Shown here: one piece after another, positions 18,799 through 27,763 of the stretch
How the letters are laid out: the number at the start of each line of letters is the position of its first letter
How positions within the stretch are numbered: position 1 is the stretch's first letter
Translations under genes and position numbers: made by a program
From: Microcaldota archaeon
GTDB lineage: Archaea > Micrarchaeota > Micrarchaeia > Micrarchaeales > CABMGC01
Direction: 5' to 3'
NCBI GenBank assembly: GCA_027334165.1
Contig: DAHWXM010000012.1
Location: 1-63,088, forward strand
DNA length: 63,088 nt
The notes under the pieces: generated by a model
What the model saw: the letters and a program-made list of their open reading frames with translations, nothing else
The model's database searches: none
What the model was told of the DNA's origin: nothing

Positions 18799-19857
18799 GT
18801 GGTGAATATCTTGGCAAAGACGCAAACTAAGGAAAACAATTACGCGGTCGAATACAGCGAACCTGTCGGCATCATAGCGGCGCAGTCCGTGGGCGAGCCC
18901 GGCACGCAGATGATTCTTAGGTCATTCCACTTTGCAGGAATCGAGTCGGCCATAGCAACGTCCGGCCTTCCAAGGATAGTCGAGCTGGTCGATGCAAAGA
19001 AGAAACCCACAACACCGCTATCCACCATCTATCTAGAGGGGCCGGCAAGCAAGGACATAGAGCTTGCGGAGAAAGTGGCAAAGAAGATCAACGAGGTACG
19101 GATGGGCACTCTGATAAGGCGCGTAGTTGAGAACTTCTCCAAGGGAACAATACGCATACTGCTCAGCAAGCAAGAACTAGAGTCTGAGGGACTCACGCCA
19201 GGCCAGGTGGCTGACAAGCTAGGCAAGCTCCTTAAGGTCGACACGTCCGTGGAGAAGCACGCCATAACGGTCAAGATGCACACCAAGAACCTCAAGGAGA
19301 TCCGACAGACGATGGTCAAGATAACCAAATCCGTGATAAACGGCATAGAGGGCGCAGGAAAGGCCGTTGTCCAGACTAATCCAAAGACGGGGGAGATATA
19401 CATCGTTTCCGCGGGCAGCAACATTGAGGGCATAATAACCGTTGATGGGGTTGACAAGTCTCGCGTCTACACAAACGATGTGTTTGCGGTATACAGACAG
19501 TTTGGGGTGGAGGCCGCGAGGAACGCACTCGCGCGCGAGCTCAAGGCCACACTGGACGAGCAAAAGATTTCTGTAGATATAAGGCACCTTCTACTTATAG
19601 CAGACGCAATGACCTCAACAGGGACGATAAAGGGTGTCGGCAGGCACGGCCTTAGCGGAGAGAAGAGCTCCGTGTTTGCACGGGCGGCATATGAAGAAAC
19701 CGTGAAGCACCTGATAAACGCGGCGTCGTTCGGCGAGACAGACCACATGCGTGGCGTTACCGAAAACATTCTTGTTGGCAAGCAGATACCAATAGGCACC
19801 GGGTCTGTAAAACTGGCGATAAAGAAGGAGGACATGTCCAAGATAAAGCCTAAATAG
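18799..19857 (+). CDS. rpoA2: DNA-directed RNA polymerase subunit A''
   Basis: Up to 352 residues. The N-terminus holds the trigger-loop region: VEYSEPVGIIAAQSVGEPGTQMILRSFHFAG. The C-terminal jaw and clamp parts include DIRHLLLIADAMTSTGTIKGVGRHGLSGEKSSVFARAAYEETVKHLINAA. Starts at GTG 18799 or 18802 are possible; TTG 18811 (LAKTQTKENN) has GGTGA 5 bases upstream, the spacing seen elsewhere here, and is the likely start. The A'/A'' split is universal in archaea. Confidence 0.95.
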   Translation: MVNILAKTQTKENNYAVEYSEPVGIIAAQSVGEPGTQMILRSFHFAGIESAIATSGLPRIVELVDAKKKPTTPLSTIYLEGPASKDIELAEKVAKKINEVRMGTLIRRVVENFSKGTIRILLSKQELESEGLTPGQVADKLGKLLKVDTSVEKHAITVKMHTKNLKEIRQTMVKITKSVINGIEGAGKAVVQTNPKTGEIYIVSAGSNIEGIITVDGVDKSRVYTNDVFAVYRQFGVEAARNALARELKATLDEQKISVDIRHLLLIADAMTSTGTIKGVGRHGLSGEKSSVFARAAYEETVKHLINAASFGETDHMRGVTENILVGKQIPIGTGSVKLAIKKEDMSKIKPK

Positions 19858-19895
19858 CTTTGTATTCAATCCATATTACCTACTTAGTGATTTTA

Positions 19896-20123
19896 ATGGC
19901 AACACAGGAGAGACCCTTCGATCTGCTGAACAAGTCGCTTGGCCAGCAGGTGCTAGTCAGGCTGAAGAACGGCACCGACATACGTGGCAAGGTGACATCA
20001 TTCGACGCGCACATGAACATAGTCATAGACAGCGCGGAGGAGATCGAGGACGGAAATCTCAAGGCAAAACTCGGTACAATACTCCTCAGGGGAGGAAACA
20101 TACTCTTCATCTCCCCGGCCTGA
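19896..20123 (+). CDS. LSm/Sm-like archaeal RNA-binding protein
   Basis: 75 residues. The Sm1 motif (KSLGQQVLVRLKNGTDIRGKVTSFDAHMNIVIDSA) with the D-x-H-M-N RNA-binding loop and the Sm2 motif (LGTILLRGGNILFISP) define an archaeal LSm. Seven subunits form a ring binding U-rich RNA, with roles in RNA stability and tRNA processing. The start at 19896 is fixed by AGTGAT 4 bases upstream. It sits 38 bases after rpoA2 and just before tRNA-Ala. Confidence 0.95.
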   Translation: MATQERPFDLLNKSLGQQVLVRLKNGTDIRGKVTSFDAHMNIVIDSAEEIEDGNLKAKLGTILLRGGNILFISPA

Positions 20124-20139
20124 CGCATTTACGCTTAAT

Positions 20140-20246
20140 GGGCTCCTAGCGCAACGGTAGCGCGCCTGCATGGCATGCAGGAGGTTGCGGGTTCAAACTC
20201 TTCCGCCGCGCGTTCCGCGACGGGGATGGAAATCCCGCGGAGTCCA
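20140..20246 (+). tRNA. tRNA-Ala(GGC) with an intron in the T-loop
   Basis: The acceptor stem GGGCTCC (20140-20146) pairs with GGAGTCC (20239-20245), including a G3-U70 wobble, the alanine identity element; discriminator A at 20246, no encoded CCA. The anticodon arm is CCTGC-ATGGCAT-GCAGG, anticodon GGC. The T-stem GCGGG (20187-20191) is followed by TTCAAA, but its partner CCCGC lies at 20234-20238, leaving about 35 extra bases. Removing 20198-20232 gives a normal 72-nt tRNA with T-loop TTCAAAT. The mature length and all stems then fit. Confidence 0.92.
20198..20232 (+). other. T-loop intron of tRNA-Ala(GGC), about 35 nt
   Basis: This is the insertion between tRNA positions 59 and 60; ends are uncertain by a base or two. 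It is GC-rich (contains CGCG-TTC-CGCG, able to pair) and could be cut only by a splicing endonuclease with relaxed specificity, such as the one encoded at 50465. Confidence 0.75.
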
Positions 20247-20355
20247 TTATACCTCTCACCATCACGCCGCGCGTTGCATCTTACGCGGGTACAACCATTT
20301 GAAATGTGTTTCAGCACTTTCATGCGTCAGCTTTTTTAATTCACAAGCAGAGCAT

Positions 20356-21159
20356 ATGCCGATAGACATGATGCGTGCACGGCTATACCTGATCGCGATG
20401 CTGGTTCTCGTTCTCGCAGTGCCTTCATTAACATACGCAGCGAGCGGCACATCAAAGATACTACTCAATAGCACATCCATATCGATACAGCAAGGGTCGT
20501 CAGGACAGGTGCCCTACTCTGTAAGCATCATTTCTGGAACAACATGGGGGACAACCCTTGTAATAGAGAATCAGGCACAGCTTCAGTCTGAGGGAATATC
20601 CGTATCGGCAAGCAATCCTTCGGGAGATCCCACTTTTTCAGGAACGCTGCACATATCCGTTGCGCAATCCACTACCCCGGGCAACTATTACATAGTTTTG
20701 GCAGCTACTGGCGATGTGCCTTCAGTGAACAACGCCACAATCTCTGTTGATGTGACTGGGCAATACGTGCAGCCCTCAACATCTGCGGCCGCTTCCAACA
20801 CGCCGCAGGCACAGACAACGACGCCACAGCAGACAACAACCGCAGTTTCCGTATCCAAAGGCATCAATCCCGGAGGCGCTGTTACCAACCCCGTGGCAAC
20901 AGGCGCAACATCATCCCTGCCATTAGCAGTCGTTATAATACTTATACTAGCAGGTGGTTTATTGACATCGATGAAAATCCGCACCACGTACTCAAAATTC
21001 GTTATTGTCGGAGTGGTACTGATACTCCTTGGCACGGCAGTATGGCTATACGGAGACTACAGCGGAGGCAACTTCACCCTCGCATGGCTGGGAGTTATTG
21101 CGATCCTTCTCGGCATCGCGGTATGGTTGTTTGGGGACCACAAGGCAAGTGTCATTTGA
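20356..21159 (+). CDS. Secreted/membrane protein with signal peptide and C-terminal membrane helices
   Basis: About 267 residues from ATG 20356 (or 20368/20371). A signal peptide (LYLIAMLVLVLAVPSLTYA, cleavage after AYA/TYA) is followed by a beta-rich ectodomain of about 130 residues (SGTSKILLNSTSISIQQGSS ... TPGNYYIVLAATGD ... ATISVDVTG) resembling an Ig/NEAT-like adhesion fold, a Thr/Gln/Ser-rich linker (TPQAQTTTPQQTTTAVS), and three hydrophobic segments at the C-terminus. The upstream extension of the frame overlaps tRNA-Ala and is not coding. Family unknown; extracellular display inferred. Confidence 0.7.
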   Translation: MPIDMMRARLYLIAMLVLVLAVPSLTYAASGTSKILLNSTSISIQQGSSGQVPYSVSIISGTTWGTTLVIENQAQLQSEGISVSASNPSGDPTFSGTLHISVAQSTTPGNYYIVLAATGDVPSVNNATISVDVTGQYVQPSTSAAASNTPQAQTTTPQQTTTAVSVSKGINPGGAVTNPVATGATSSLPLAVVIILILAGGLLTSMKIRTTYSKFVIVGVVLILLGTAVWLYGDYSGGNFTLAWLGVIAILLGIAVWLFGDHKASVI

Positions 21160-22036
21160 CCGCTATCTCCATAAGCCATGCCATCACGCTGCGCACAGTC
21201 TCCCTCTCCTCCCCCCTGAAGGAGTGTGTGGCGCCATCTATCAGCACTGCGCGGAAGGCCCTGGAAGATGTGGCGTGTTTCAGCATGTCCAAATACTCGT
21301 GCACCGGCTTCACCGCTCCCTCGTCAGCGGTACCAAACGCCGCTAGCATAGGGATCCTCACGGATGAGAAGTCTTTCAACGCCCCCTCATAGTTGAACAG
21401 CCTTGCCTCTATCCTGTTGGGATCGGCAACCGAGAGAAATCTCCTGGGTGAGAACGGCAGTCTCTCCGCGTATGTCCATCCCTTTCCATTGACAATCATT
21501 CTCCTTGCCATGGAAACCGTGCCAGCAAACCGCCTTCCCAACATTTTTCTGTTCAAGTTGTAATCGTCATCCGGAGCAAGGAACACAAGGGCCTTAACGA
21601 ACCTGCTCTTCCTGCTGCGCTGGTAGTATAGTATCTTCTGGCATCCCGTGCTGTGACCTACAAGCACGATCTTACTAAATCCACAGCCTCTCGCGAACTT
21701 CACAGCGCCATCTATGTCGTATTTACTATCTTCGAATCTCTCAAACCGCGTGCCCATCCTGATGGGCTTTCTTCCGCCTCCTTCGAATCCCCCCCTGCTC
21801 TCACCATCGTGTCCTCTGGTGTTAATCGAGAGGAATCCAAATCCCTCCCGCAGACACCCCTGTTCAAGGCTCCCCACCAGTCTGCCCGAGTAAAAATTGC
21901 CTCCCATGCCGTGCACGTACAGCACGCACGTGTTTGACCCTTTTGTCCCAGCCATGAAGCCGTGTAGGACAAGCCCGTCAGAGGCATCAAACCTAACAAG
22001 CTCCCCGCGGATAAGCGTACGTTCATCATTTACCAT
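21152..22036 (-). CDS. Alpha/beta hydrolase
   Basis: About 294 residues. The fold is shown by VLYVHGMGGN (oxyanion loop HGMGG), the nucleophile elbow GHSTG (Ser), MLAAFGTADE near the acid position, and the catalytic His in DGATHSFRGEE. It resembles esterases/acylglycerol lipase-like serine hydrolases; the substrate is not predictable. The start is ATG 22036 (MVNDERT), overlapping the 3' end of the upstream gene by 11 bases; an upstream ATG at 22063 is less likely. Convergent with the secreted protein at 20356, overlapping 8 bases. Confidence 0.85.
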   Translation of the reverse strand: MVNDERTLIRGELVRFDASDGLVLHGFMAGTKGSNTCVLYVHGMGGNFYSGRLVGSLEQGCLREGFGFLSINTRGHDGESRGGFEGGGRKPIRMGTRFERFEDSKYDIDGAVKFARGCGFSKIVLVGHSTGCQKILYYQRSRKSRFVKALVFLAPDDDYNLNRKMLGRRFAGTVSMARRMIVNGKGWTYAERLPFSPRRFLSVADPNRIEARLFNYEGALKDFSSVRIPMLAAFGTADEGAVKPVHEYLDMLKHATSSRAFRAVLIDGATHSFRGEERETVRSVMAWLMEIAVK

Positions 22037-23558
22037 TCGAATCGCCACTAAACGATAATTCAAAAGTCCCCAGCATCCCTGTCTTCATGTCGAATTTTCT
22101 TATCAGGTGATTGTTTGTATCCGCAATGTAAAGCACATCACCAAGTTTTTTAACATCGTTGGGTTCGTACAGCCCAAGCACGTCGCAGCCTTCGCTTCCG
22201 AATCTGCACACTCCTGGGTTTTCCTTAGAACCTACGACAGTGCTCACCATCCTGTCATCCAACCCGACCCTCCTGACCGCGCTATTGTACGTATCAGCAA
22301 CGTATACGGCATTCTCATCCACGCACAACCCTATGGGGTGTTGAAAACGCGCCCCGCGGGCCCCCCCATCGCGGTATCCGAATTCGAATAGGCCTTCACC
22401 CACCAGCGTTTCCACCCTTTTGGTGCTTATCTCCACCCTGCGTATCGCCGAGGCTTCGCTGTCTGCAAAATAGAGCATGCCGCTGCTGTATGCAAGCCCG
22501 CTGGGCTGTGCAAGCAGGCATCCCATTCCTTTTCCATCCTCTATCCCTTCATAACCGCTGCCCGCCAATGGCGTTATCTTACCCGTGCCAAGGACATAGC
22601 TCCAGAGCTGGTTCGTGCCAGCCATGGCTATGTGCAATGCATTTGTATCCTTGTCGTACGCTACGTCCCACGGCGAATTCAATCCTACCCGTGCGGCATC
22701 ACCTCCAAGGGCAAGCCAGTGGGACTTCTTTCCCGTGCCAGCTATCGTTTTTACGCTCCCGTATCTGAGATCAACCTCGCGGATTGCGTGGTTTTCGGTG
22801 TCTGCGATAAAGACGGTATTGTCGTCCTTCCACACGATGCCCTGCTGCGTGTCGAACGCCGCTGTTTCTAGGCTGCCGTCCAAGAAGCCCTTCTTGCCGC
22901 CGACAACCTTCTCCACTACCCCCGTGTCGAGCGCGGCCAATATTATTCTGCAGTTGTTAGAGTCGCTTATCGCAATCCTCTTCGAATCCGGCGATATGGC
23001 TATCTTGCCCGGAAACGAGAGGACGCCATGCTTCTGCCCCGTGCCATGGCGCGAGAGGCTCACTCTGCTTCCTAGGGTCCCGTTACGTCTGTGCAAGTCT
23101 AGCAATCCATCCACCGCCGCGGCTATGAACTCCTGCTGCCCCTCCCCACTCCTGCGGTAAACCACGTTGCCTTCTGGGTCTATTATGACTATGGTCGGCC
23201 AGCCATCAGCGCCGTAGCTCCTCCAAATCCGCATCCCTTCATCCACTATCACCGGATGCGTTATTCCGTACCTATCAACCGCAGCTAGTATGTTATTCGT
23301 CCGCGCCTCGTTCGTAAATTTTGCCGAGTGCACGCCTATGACCACGACGGGTTCACGTTCGTATCTCTTCTCGATAGCATCTAGCTCGCGGAGCATGTGC
23401 ATGCAGTTGATGCAGCAGTACGTCCAAAAATCCAGTATTACAACCTGCCCCCTAAGCGAGGCGAGCGTTATCTTCGAGTCCGTGTTAAGCCACGTCGAGT
23501 TCGGATGAAATTCCTTCGCCTTCTCATGTCCTTTTTGCAGCATATTCCCAAGGTGCAT
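22026..23558 (-). CDS. Thioredoxin-like plus NHL-repeat protein (NHLRC2-like)
   Basis: 510 residues. Residues about 25-150 are a thioredoxin/TlpA-like domain: VVILDFWTYCCINCMHML with a CxxC active site (CINC), then DGWPTIVIIDPEGNVV with the cis-Pro. The rest is a beta-propeller of NHL repeats (FPGKIAISPDSKRIAISDSNN, VFIADTENHAIREVD, LYFADSEASAIRRVE, VYVADTYNSAVRRVG, LYIADTNNHLIRKFD). The architecture matches NHLRC2-type proteins of bacteria and animals. There is no signal peptide, so it is probably cytosolic. A disulfide-related role is inferred from CxxC only. Operon with the hydrolase. Confidence 0.85.
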   Translation of the reverse strand: MHLGNMLQKGHEKAKEFHPNSTWLNTDSKITLASLRGQVVILDFWTYCCINCMHMLRELDAIEKRYEREPVVVIGVHSAKFTNEARTNNILAAVDRYGITHPVIVDEGMRIWRSYGADGWPTIVIIDPEGNVVYRRSGEGQQEFIAAAVDGLLDLHRRNGTLGSRVSLSRHGTGQKHGVLSFPGKIAISPDSKRIAISDSNNCRIILAALDTGVVEKVVGGKKGFLDGSLETAAFDTQQGIVWKDDNTVFIADTENHAIREVDLRYGSVKTIAGTGKKSHWLALGGDAARVGLNSPWDVAYDKDTNALHIAMAGTNQLWSYVLGTGKITPLAGSGYEGIEDGKGMGCLLAQPSGLAYSSGMLYFADSEASAIRRVEISTKRVETLVGEGLFEFGYRDGGARGARFQHPIGLCVDENAVYVADTYNSAVRRVGLDDRMVSTVVGSKENPGVCRFGSEGCDVLGLYEPNDVKKLGDVLYIADTNNHLIRKFDMKTGMLGTFELSFSGDSNGK

Positions 23559-23650
23559 CCTACATCAGCAGTAGATAAGTGCTGCAAAAGTAATTTAACC
23601 CCGCCAGGCACTCTCCGGCACGCGGATATCTGTGCGGCCAGCATCCAACA

Positions 23651-23707
23651 TTAAGATATAATATTACAACTTTTCATTGAAAAAAAGCAAATATTTATAT
23701 ATCTTAA
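23651..23707. promoter_or_regulatory. Inverted repeat and TATA box of the Hsp70 operon
   Basis: TTAAGATATA (23651-23660) and its exact complement TATATCTTAA (23698-23707) flank the promoter. TATA-like TTTATATA lies at 23694-23701, about 25 bases before the ATG at 23726, so the mRNA is leaderless or nearly so. The palindrome TTAATTAATTAA (23704-23715) overlaps the expected transcript start. This is a likely operator for the HTH protein encoded first in the operon. Confidence 0.55.
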
Positions 23708-23725
23708 TTAATTAAATTCTGAAAC

Positions 23726-24157
23726 ATGGTAGTCGAGGAAAGAATAGTTATAAGATCTGTGGGCAAGCCCACCAAACAGAATCTCGACTCAATGGTGGTG
23801 TGGTTCTGCCAATCCCTGGATCTTGCAGGTAGCAGGGAAGCCGTAGAAACGGAGATACTCAAGGAGATAATAGGGAGCAGTGCGTCAGGTGATGGAGTCA
23901 CCAGCAAGGAACTCAACAACAAACTGGAAACCCCCAGAACCACAGTAATATATCATCTTAATCGGTTCATCAGTTCCGGGCTGATAGTTCGGAAAGGCAG
24001 GAAGTACTACCTGCGCTCCGAGGACATGGTCGGCACGCTCGAGGAATTACAGGCGGACATGGAGCGCGAGTTCCAGCGACTCGTACAGGTGGCCGCAGAG
24101 ATGGACCAGATACTGGAAGGAGGTTTGCATGGCAGAAAAAAGACCAGACGAAGATGA
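23726..24157 (+). CDS. Winged-helix regulator at the head of the Hsp70 operon
   Basis: 143 residues. A winged helix spans about residues 45-95: ILKEIIGSSASGDGVTSKELNNKLETPRTTVIYHLNRFISSGLIVRKGRKYYLR, with a clear recognition helix (RTTVIYHLNRFISSG) and wing. A coiled-coil tail follows (LEELQADMEREFQRLVQVAAEMDQIL), probably for dimerisation. Because it is first in an operon with grpE, dnaK and dnaJ, and its promoter carries an inverted repeat, it is probably an autoregulating heat-shock repressor, by analogy with bacterial HrcA and archaeal Phr; this is inference. The 3' end overlaps grpE by 29 bases. Confidence 0.8.
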   Translation: MVVEERIVIRSVGKPTKQNLDSMVVWFCQSLDLAGSREAVETEILKEIIGSSASGDGVTSKELNNKLETPRTTVIYHLNRFISSGLIVRKGRKYYLRSEDMVGTLEELQADMEREFQRLVQVAAEMDQILEGGLHGRKKTRRR

Positions 24158-24680
24158 AACGGCCTCGGTTGCCGTCGAGCCCGAAAAAGCGCCCGATGCC
24201 CAAAAGTCCGAGCAGAAGCAGGAAGTCGAAGCGCGCGAACGCCTCATGCGCCTCGCCGCCGAATTCGACAATTACAAGAAGCGGGTAGCGAAGGACATTG
24301 ACGGTTCGAAGTCTGTCGGCAAGGCCGAGATCGTATCAAAGATACTGCCTTCGATAGACGAGTTCGAGCTCGCACTGTCGAGCTCCGGAAAGACCGAAAG
24401 CATGAAGGGGATGGCCCTAATATTCTCAAATCTGATGGGCGCACTCAAGAGTGCTGGTCTCAAAGAGATCCCCGTTGACGGGTCGCTTGATCCTTATCGG
24501 CACGAGGTGCTCCTTGTGAAAGACAGCGATGTGAAGGAGGGCACAATCCTTGAAGTTGTAAGGAAAGGCTACATGCTGAATGACATAATGATAAGGCCTG
24601 CGTCGGTAATAGTCTCCAACGGCAGACTGGACGGGGGAGAAATCTCCCATACCGACGAAGGAGAAGAAGGAAACGACTAG
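24129..24680 (+). CDS. grpE: GrpE nucleotide-exchange factor
   Basis: 183 residues. A charged N-terminal tail and long helix ([24 protein letters not shown], the dimerisation helix), then the four-helix part and the beta-wing ([43 protein letters not shown]), which match GrpE closely. It releases ADP from DnaK. ATG 24129 lies inside the 3' end of the regulator gene with GGAGG just upstream. The order grpE-dnaK-dnaJ is bacterial in style, consistent with the known transfer of Hsp70 systems into archaea. Confidence 0.93.
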   Translation: MAEKRPDEDETASVAVEPEKAPDAQKSEQKQEVEARERLMRLAAEFDNYKKRVAKDIDGSKSVGKAEIVSKILPSIDEFELALSSSGKTESMKGMALIFSNLMGALKSAGLKEIPVDGSLDPYRHEVLLVKDSDVKEGTILEVVRKGYMLNDIMIRPASVIVSNGRLDGGEISHTDEGEEGND

Positions 24681-24694
24681 AAGAGGCGAAACAA

Positions 24695-26542
24695 ATGAAA
24701 ATAATTGGAATAGACCTAGGCACATCCAACAGCGCAGCGGCAGTCCTCGAAGGCGGCCGCCCGGTTCTCATACCGAGTTCTGAGGGAACATCCCTGTACG
24801 GAAAATCATTTCCTAGCTATGTCGCGTTCACTAAGGACGGGCAGAAGCTGGTAGGCGAACCAGCAAGGCGCCAGGCAGTGGCCAACCCTGACGGCACAAT
24901 AAACGCATTCAAGAGGAAAATGGGGACAAATTTCAAGTACTCCCTACAGGGCAAGGAGTACACGCCACAGGAACTTTCGGCAATGCTTCTGCAGAAGATA
25001 AAGAAGGACGCGGAGGCCTTCCTGGGAGAGGAGGTAAAGAAGGCAGTGATAACGGTCCCGGCATACTTTAACGACAATCAAAGGCAAGCAACCAAGGATG
25101 CAGGAGAGATAGCCGGACTGGAGGTTGTGCGTCTGGTCAACGAACCCACCGCGGCGTCGCTCGCGTTCGGCCTGGACAAAGCAAACAAGGACATGAAGAT
25201 CCTTGTGTACGACCTCGGCGGTGGCACACTCGACGTTACGATAATGGAGTTCGGCAGCGGGGTCTTCGAAGTTAAGTCCACAAATGGAGACACGCAGCTC
25301 GGAGGCACGGACATGGACAACGCCGTCGTCTCGTTCCTTTCTGACGAAGTGAGGAAGCAGACGGGGATCGATATCACAAATGACAAGCAGGCGATGCAGA
25401 GACTCAGGGAGAGCGGCGAGAGGGCGAAGATAGAGCTCTCAACAACACTGGCCTCAGAAATAAATCTGCCATTCCTTGCGATGGGCCCCGGCAACTCCCC
25501 CATCCACTTTACATACTCACTAACCCGGGCAAAGCTTGAGGACATAGTGCTTCCAATTGTCGAGAAGACTACCAAGCCGGTGATGCAGGCGCTAAAGGAC
25601 GCAAAACTAGACCCCAATGACATAGAGAAGGTCATATTGGTGGGCGGTCCGACCCGCATGCCTATTGTCCAGAGGTACGTGGAACAACTTCTTGGAAAGA
25701 AGATAGAGCGCGGGGTGGATCCGATGGAGGCAGTGGCATTCGGCGCCGCCATACAGGCAGGAGTGCTCACAGGCGAAGTAAAGGACATTGTACTCCTTGA
25801 CGTGACGCCTTTGTCTCTGGGGCTTGAGACGCAGGGCGGTGTTCTCACCAAGATAATAGAGAAGAACACAACAATACCAATAAAGAAATCACAGATCTTC
25901 ACCACCGCCGAAGACAACCAACCGGCCGTGGAGATAAACATACTGCAGGGAGAGCGCACCCTCGCAAAGGACAACGTGCAGCTCGGCAGGTTCCAATTGA
26001 CTGGCATACCACCTGCCGCTAGGGGAGTGCCGCAAGTCGAAGTTACCTTCGACATCGATTCGAATGGCATCCTCCATGTGACTGCAAAGGACAAGGCCAC
26101 AAACAAGGAGCAGAGCATGCAGGTCGTGGCACCAAACAAAATGTCCCGGGAGGACATAGAGCGTAAGGTGCAGGAGGCCGAGCAGAACGCAGAGCAGGAC
26201 AAGCAGGCGCTGGAGGCCGTGCAGACGAAGAACGAAGCTGAGGCCGCGATATATTCCACAGAGCACACACTGAAGCAGTTCAAGGATAAGATATCCCCCG
26301 AGCTGGCCGACAAGATTGGGAAGGCGAAGGACAGCCTGCAGGAGGCGCTGACCAAAGATGACATTGGGGATATAAAGTCGCGCTCTTCGGAATTGCAGGA
26401 ACTGTTGCGCGAGATCGGCTCAAGCATGTACGGCCAAGGCGCCGCAGGCGCCGGCCCCGATCAACCCGGTCCGGGTCCGCAGGGTGGATCGCAGCCGAAT
26501 GCCGACGGTTCAGTCGATGCCGACTTCAAGGTAGAGAAGTAA
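24695..26542 (+). CDS. dnaK: Hsp70 chaperone DnaK
   Basis: 615 residues. [21 protein letters not shown] (phosphate 1), [33 protein letters not shown] (phosphate 2) and [14 protein letters not shown] (adenosine) define the ATPase. The substrate domain contains [16 protein letters not shown], and the tail is Gly/Pro/Gln-rich. ATP-driven folding chaperone with GrpE and DnaJ, both in the operon. Standard length for an archaeal/Gram-positive type DnaK. Confidence 0.97.
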   Translation: MKIIGIDLGTSNSAAAVLEGGRPVLIPSSEGTSLYGKSFPSYVAFTKDGQKLVGEPARRQAVANPDGTINAFKRKMGTNFKYSLQGKEYTPQELSAMLLQKIKKDAEAFLGEEVKKAVITVPAYFNDNQRQATKDAGEIAGLEVVRLVNEPTAASLAFGLDKANKDMKILVYDLGGGTLDVTIMEFGSGVFEVKSTNGDTQLGGTDMDNAVVSFLSDEVRKQTGIDITNDKQAMQRLRESGERAKIELSTTLASEINLPFLAMGPGNSPIHFTYSLTRAKLEDIVLPIVEKTTKPVMQALKDAKLDPNDIEKVILVGGPTRMPIVQRYVEQLLGKKIERGVDPMEAVAFGAAIQAGVLTGEVKDIVLLDVTPLSLGLETQGGVLTKIIEKNTTIPIKKSQIFTTAEDNQPAVEINILQGERTLAKDNVQLGRFQLTGIPPAARGVPQVEVTFDIDSNGILHVTAKDKATNKEQSMQVVAPNKMSREDIERKVQEAEQNAEQDKQALEAVQTKNEAEAAIYSTEHTLKQFKDKISPELADKIGKAKDSLQEALTKDDIGDIKSRSSELQELLREIGSSMYGQGAAGAGPDQPGPGPQGGSQPNADGSVDADFKVEK

Positions 26543-26546
26543 TAGC

Positions 26547-27653
26547 ATGGCCAAAGACTACTACGACACCTTGGGGGTCCAGAAGGACGCGTCGCCAGAA
26601 CAGATAAAGAAGGCGTACCGTGAGCTCGCGCTGAAGTACCACCCTGACAGAAATGCCAGCAAGGAAGCCGAGGCCAAGTTCAAGGAGATAAATGAGGCGT
26701 ATGCGGTGCTGAGCGATGCGCAGAAGCGCCAGCAGTACGACACGTACGGCCCATCCGGCTTCGGCCAGCGCTTCAGCGAAGAGGAAATATTCCGCAACTT
26801 CAATTTCAACGACATTTTCAGAGAGATGGGCGCCAACTTCGGGTTTGGCGGAGAAATGTTCGGGGGCATGTTCGGCCAGGGTGCTGTTCGCGAGGACGTC
26901 GGACAGAGCATCCTGTACCGCATGCCGCTAACCTTGGAGGAACTAGCCCACGGTACCGTAAAGGAGATATCCGTACGTCATCAGAAGGCCTGCCAGCGGT
27001 GTTCCGGAAACGGGGCGGAGCCCGGTTCCAAGGTGCGCAAGTGCCCCGAATGCAATGGCACCGGGCAAGTGGTCACCGTAAGAAACACGTTCCTAGGCAG
27101 CATGCAAACAATAACGGTGTGCGGGAGGTGCGGGGGCCGTGGGAAATCTTACGAAAAAAGGTGCAGGGAGTGCGGGGGCCGTGGCACTACTCTCCAGAAC
27201 GAGAAGATTAACGTGACCGTGCCTGCTGGCGTGTTCAACGGGGCGAGGCTGCGCCTCGAGGGCATGGGGGACTACGGCCAGGGAGGCGCGGGGGATCTTT
27301 ATGTAGAGATAGAGGAGCTCAAGCACAAGATCTTCACGCGCGAGGGGGACAATGTGATGGCGGACGTGAAGGTGCCTTTCTACACCGCAATCCTGGGCGG
27401 TAGCATAACGATACCGACCCTCAATGGCAACCGTGACGTAACCCTCGAAGCCGGGGCACAGCAGGGACGCAGGATGGTACTGAAGGGCGATGGCATAAAG
27501 CGAATGCGCGGTCCCGGATCCGGAGACGAGATAGTAACGATACACATCGATCTTCCACACAGCATGTCCCCAGAGGAGCGTTCCCTTATAGAGCGCTTCA
27601 GGCAGCTGCGCGATGGCAAGACGGTGGATTCAAAACACTTTGGGTTATTCTGA
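26547..27653 (+). CDS. dnaJ: Hsp40 co-chaperone DnaJ
   Basis: 368 residues. J domain with the YHPDRN (HPD) motif, then a Gly/Phe region ([15 protein letters not shown]), four zinc-finger repeats ([32 protein letters not shown]) and the C-terminal substrate domains. This is a full class I DnaJ. It stimulates the DnaK ATPase. It starts 4 bases after dnaK and closes the operon. Confidence 0.97.
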   Translation: MAKDYYDTLGVQKDASPEQIKKAYRELALKYHPDRNASKEAEAKFKEINEAYAVLSDAQKRQQYDTYGPSGFGQRFSEEEIFRNFNFNDIFREMGANFGFGGEMFGGMFGQGAVREDVGQSILYRMPLTLEELAHGTVKEISVRHQKACQRCSGNGAEPGSKVRKCPECNGTGQVVTVRNTFLGSMQTITVCGRCGGRGKSYEKRCRECGGRGTTLQNEKINVTVPAGVFNGARLRLEGMGDYGQGGAGDLYVEIEELKHKIFTREGDNVMADVKVPFYTAILGGSITIPTLNGNRDVTLEAGAQQGRRMVLKGDGIKRMRGPGSGDEIVTIHIDLPHSMSPEERSLIERFRQLRDGKTVDSKHFGLF

Positions 27654-27763
27654 CCCTTTATGGCTGAAGGCCAAAGACCGGCACCAAAAAAGGTATTAAG
27701 CAGAATATCCCACTACAACCGATGCAGTTCAAGATTCCGCCAACGCGCGAGAGTGGTGACATA

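Noticed and set aside
20170-20355. N-terminal extension of the secreted protein
   Set aside because: It lies partly in tRNA-Ala and precedes a clear signal peptide start.
25078-26427. Long minus-strand frame inside dnaK
   Set aside because: Shadow frame opposite a highly conserved gene; Ser/Cys-rich and without motifs.
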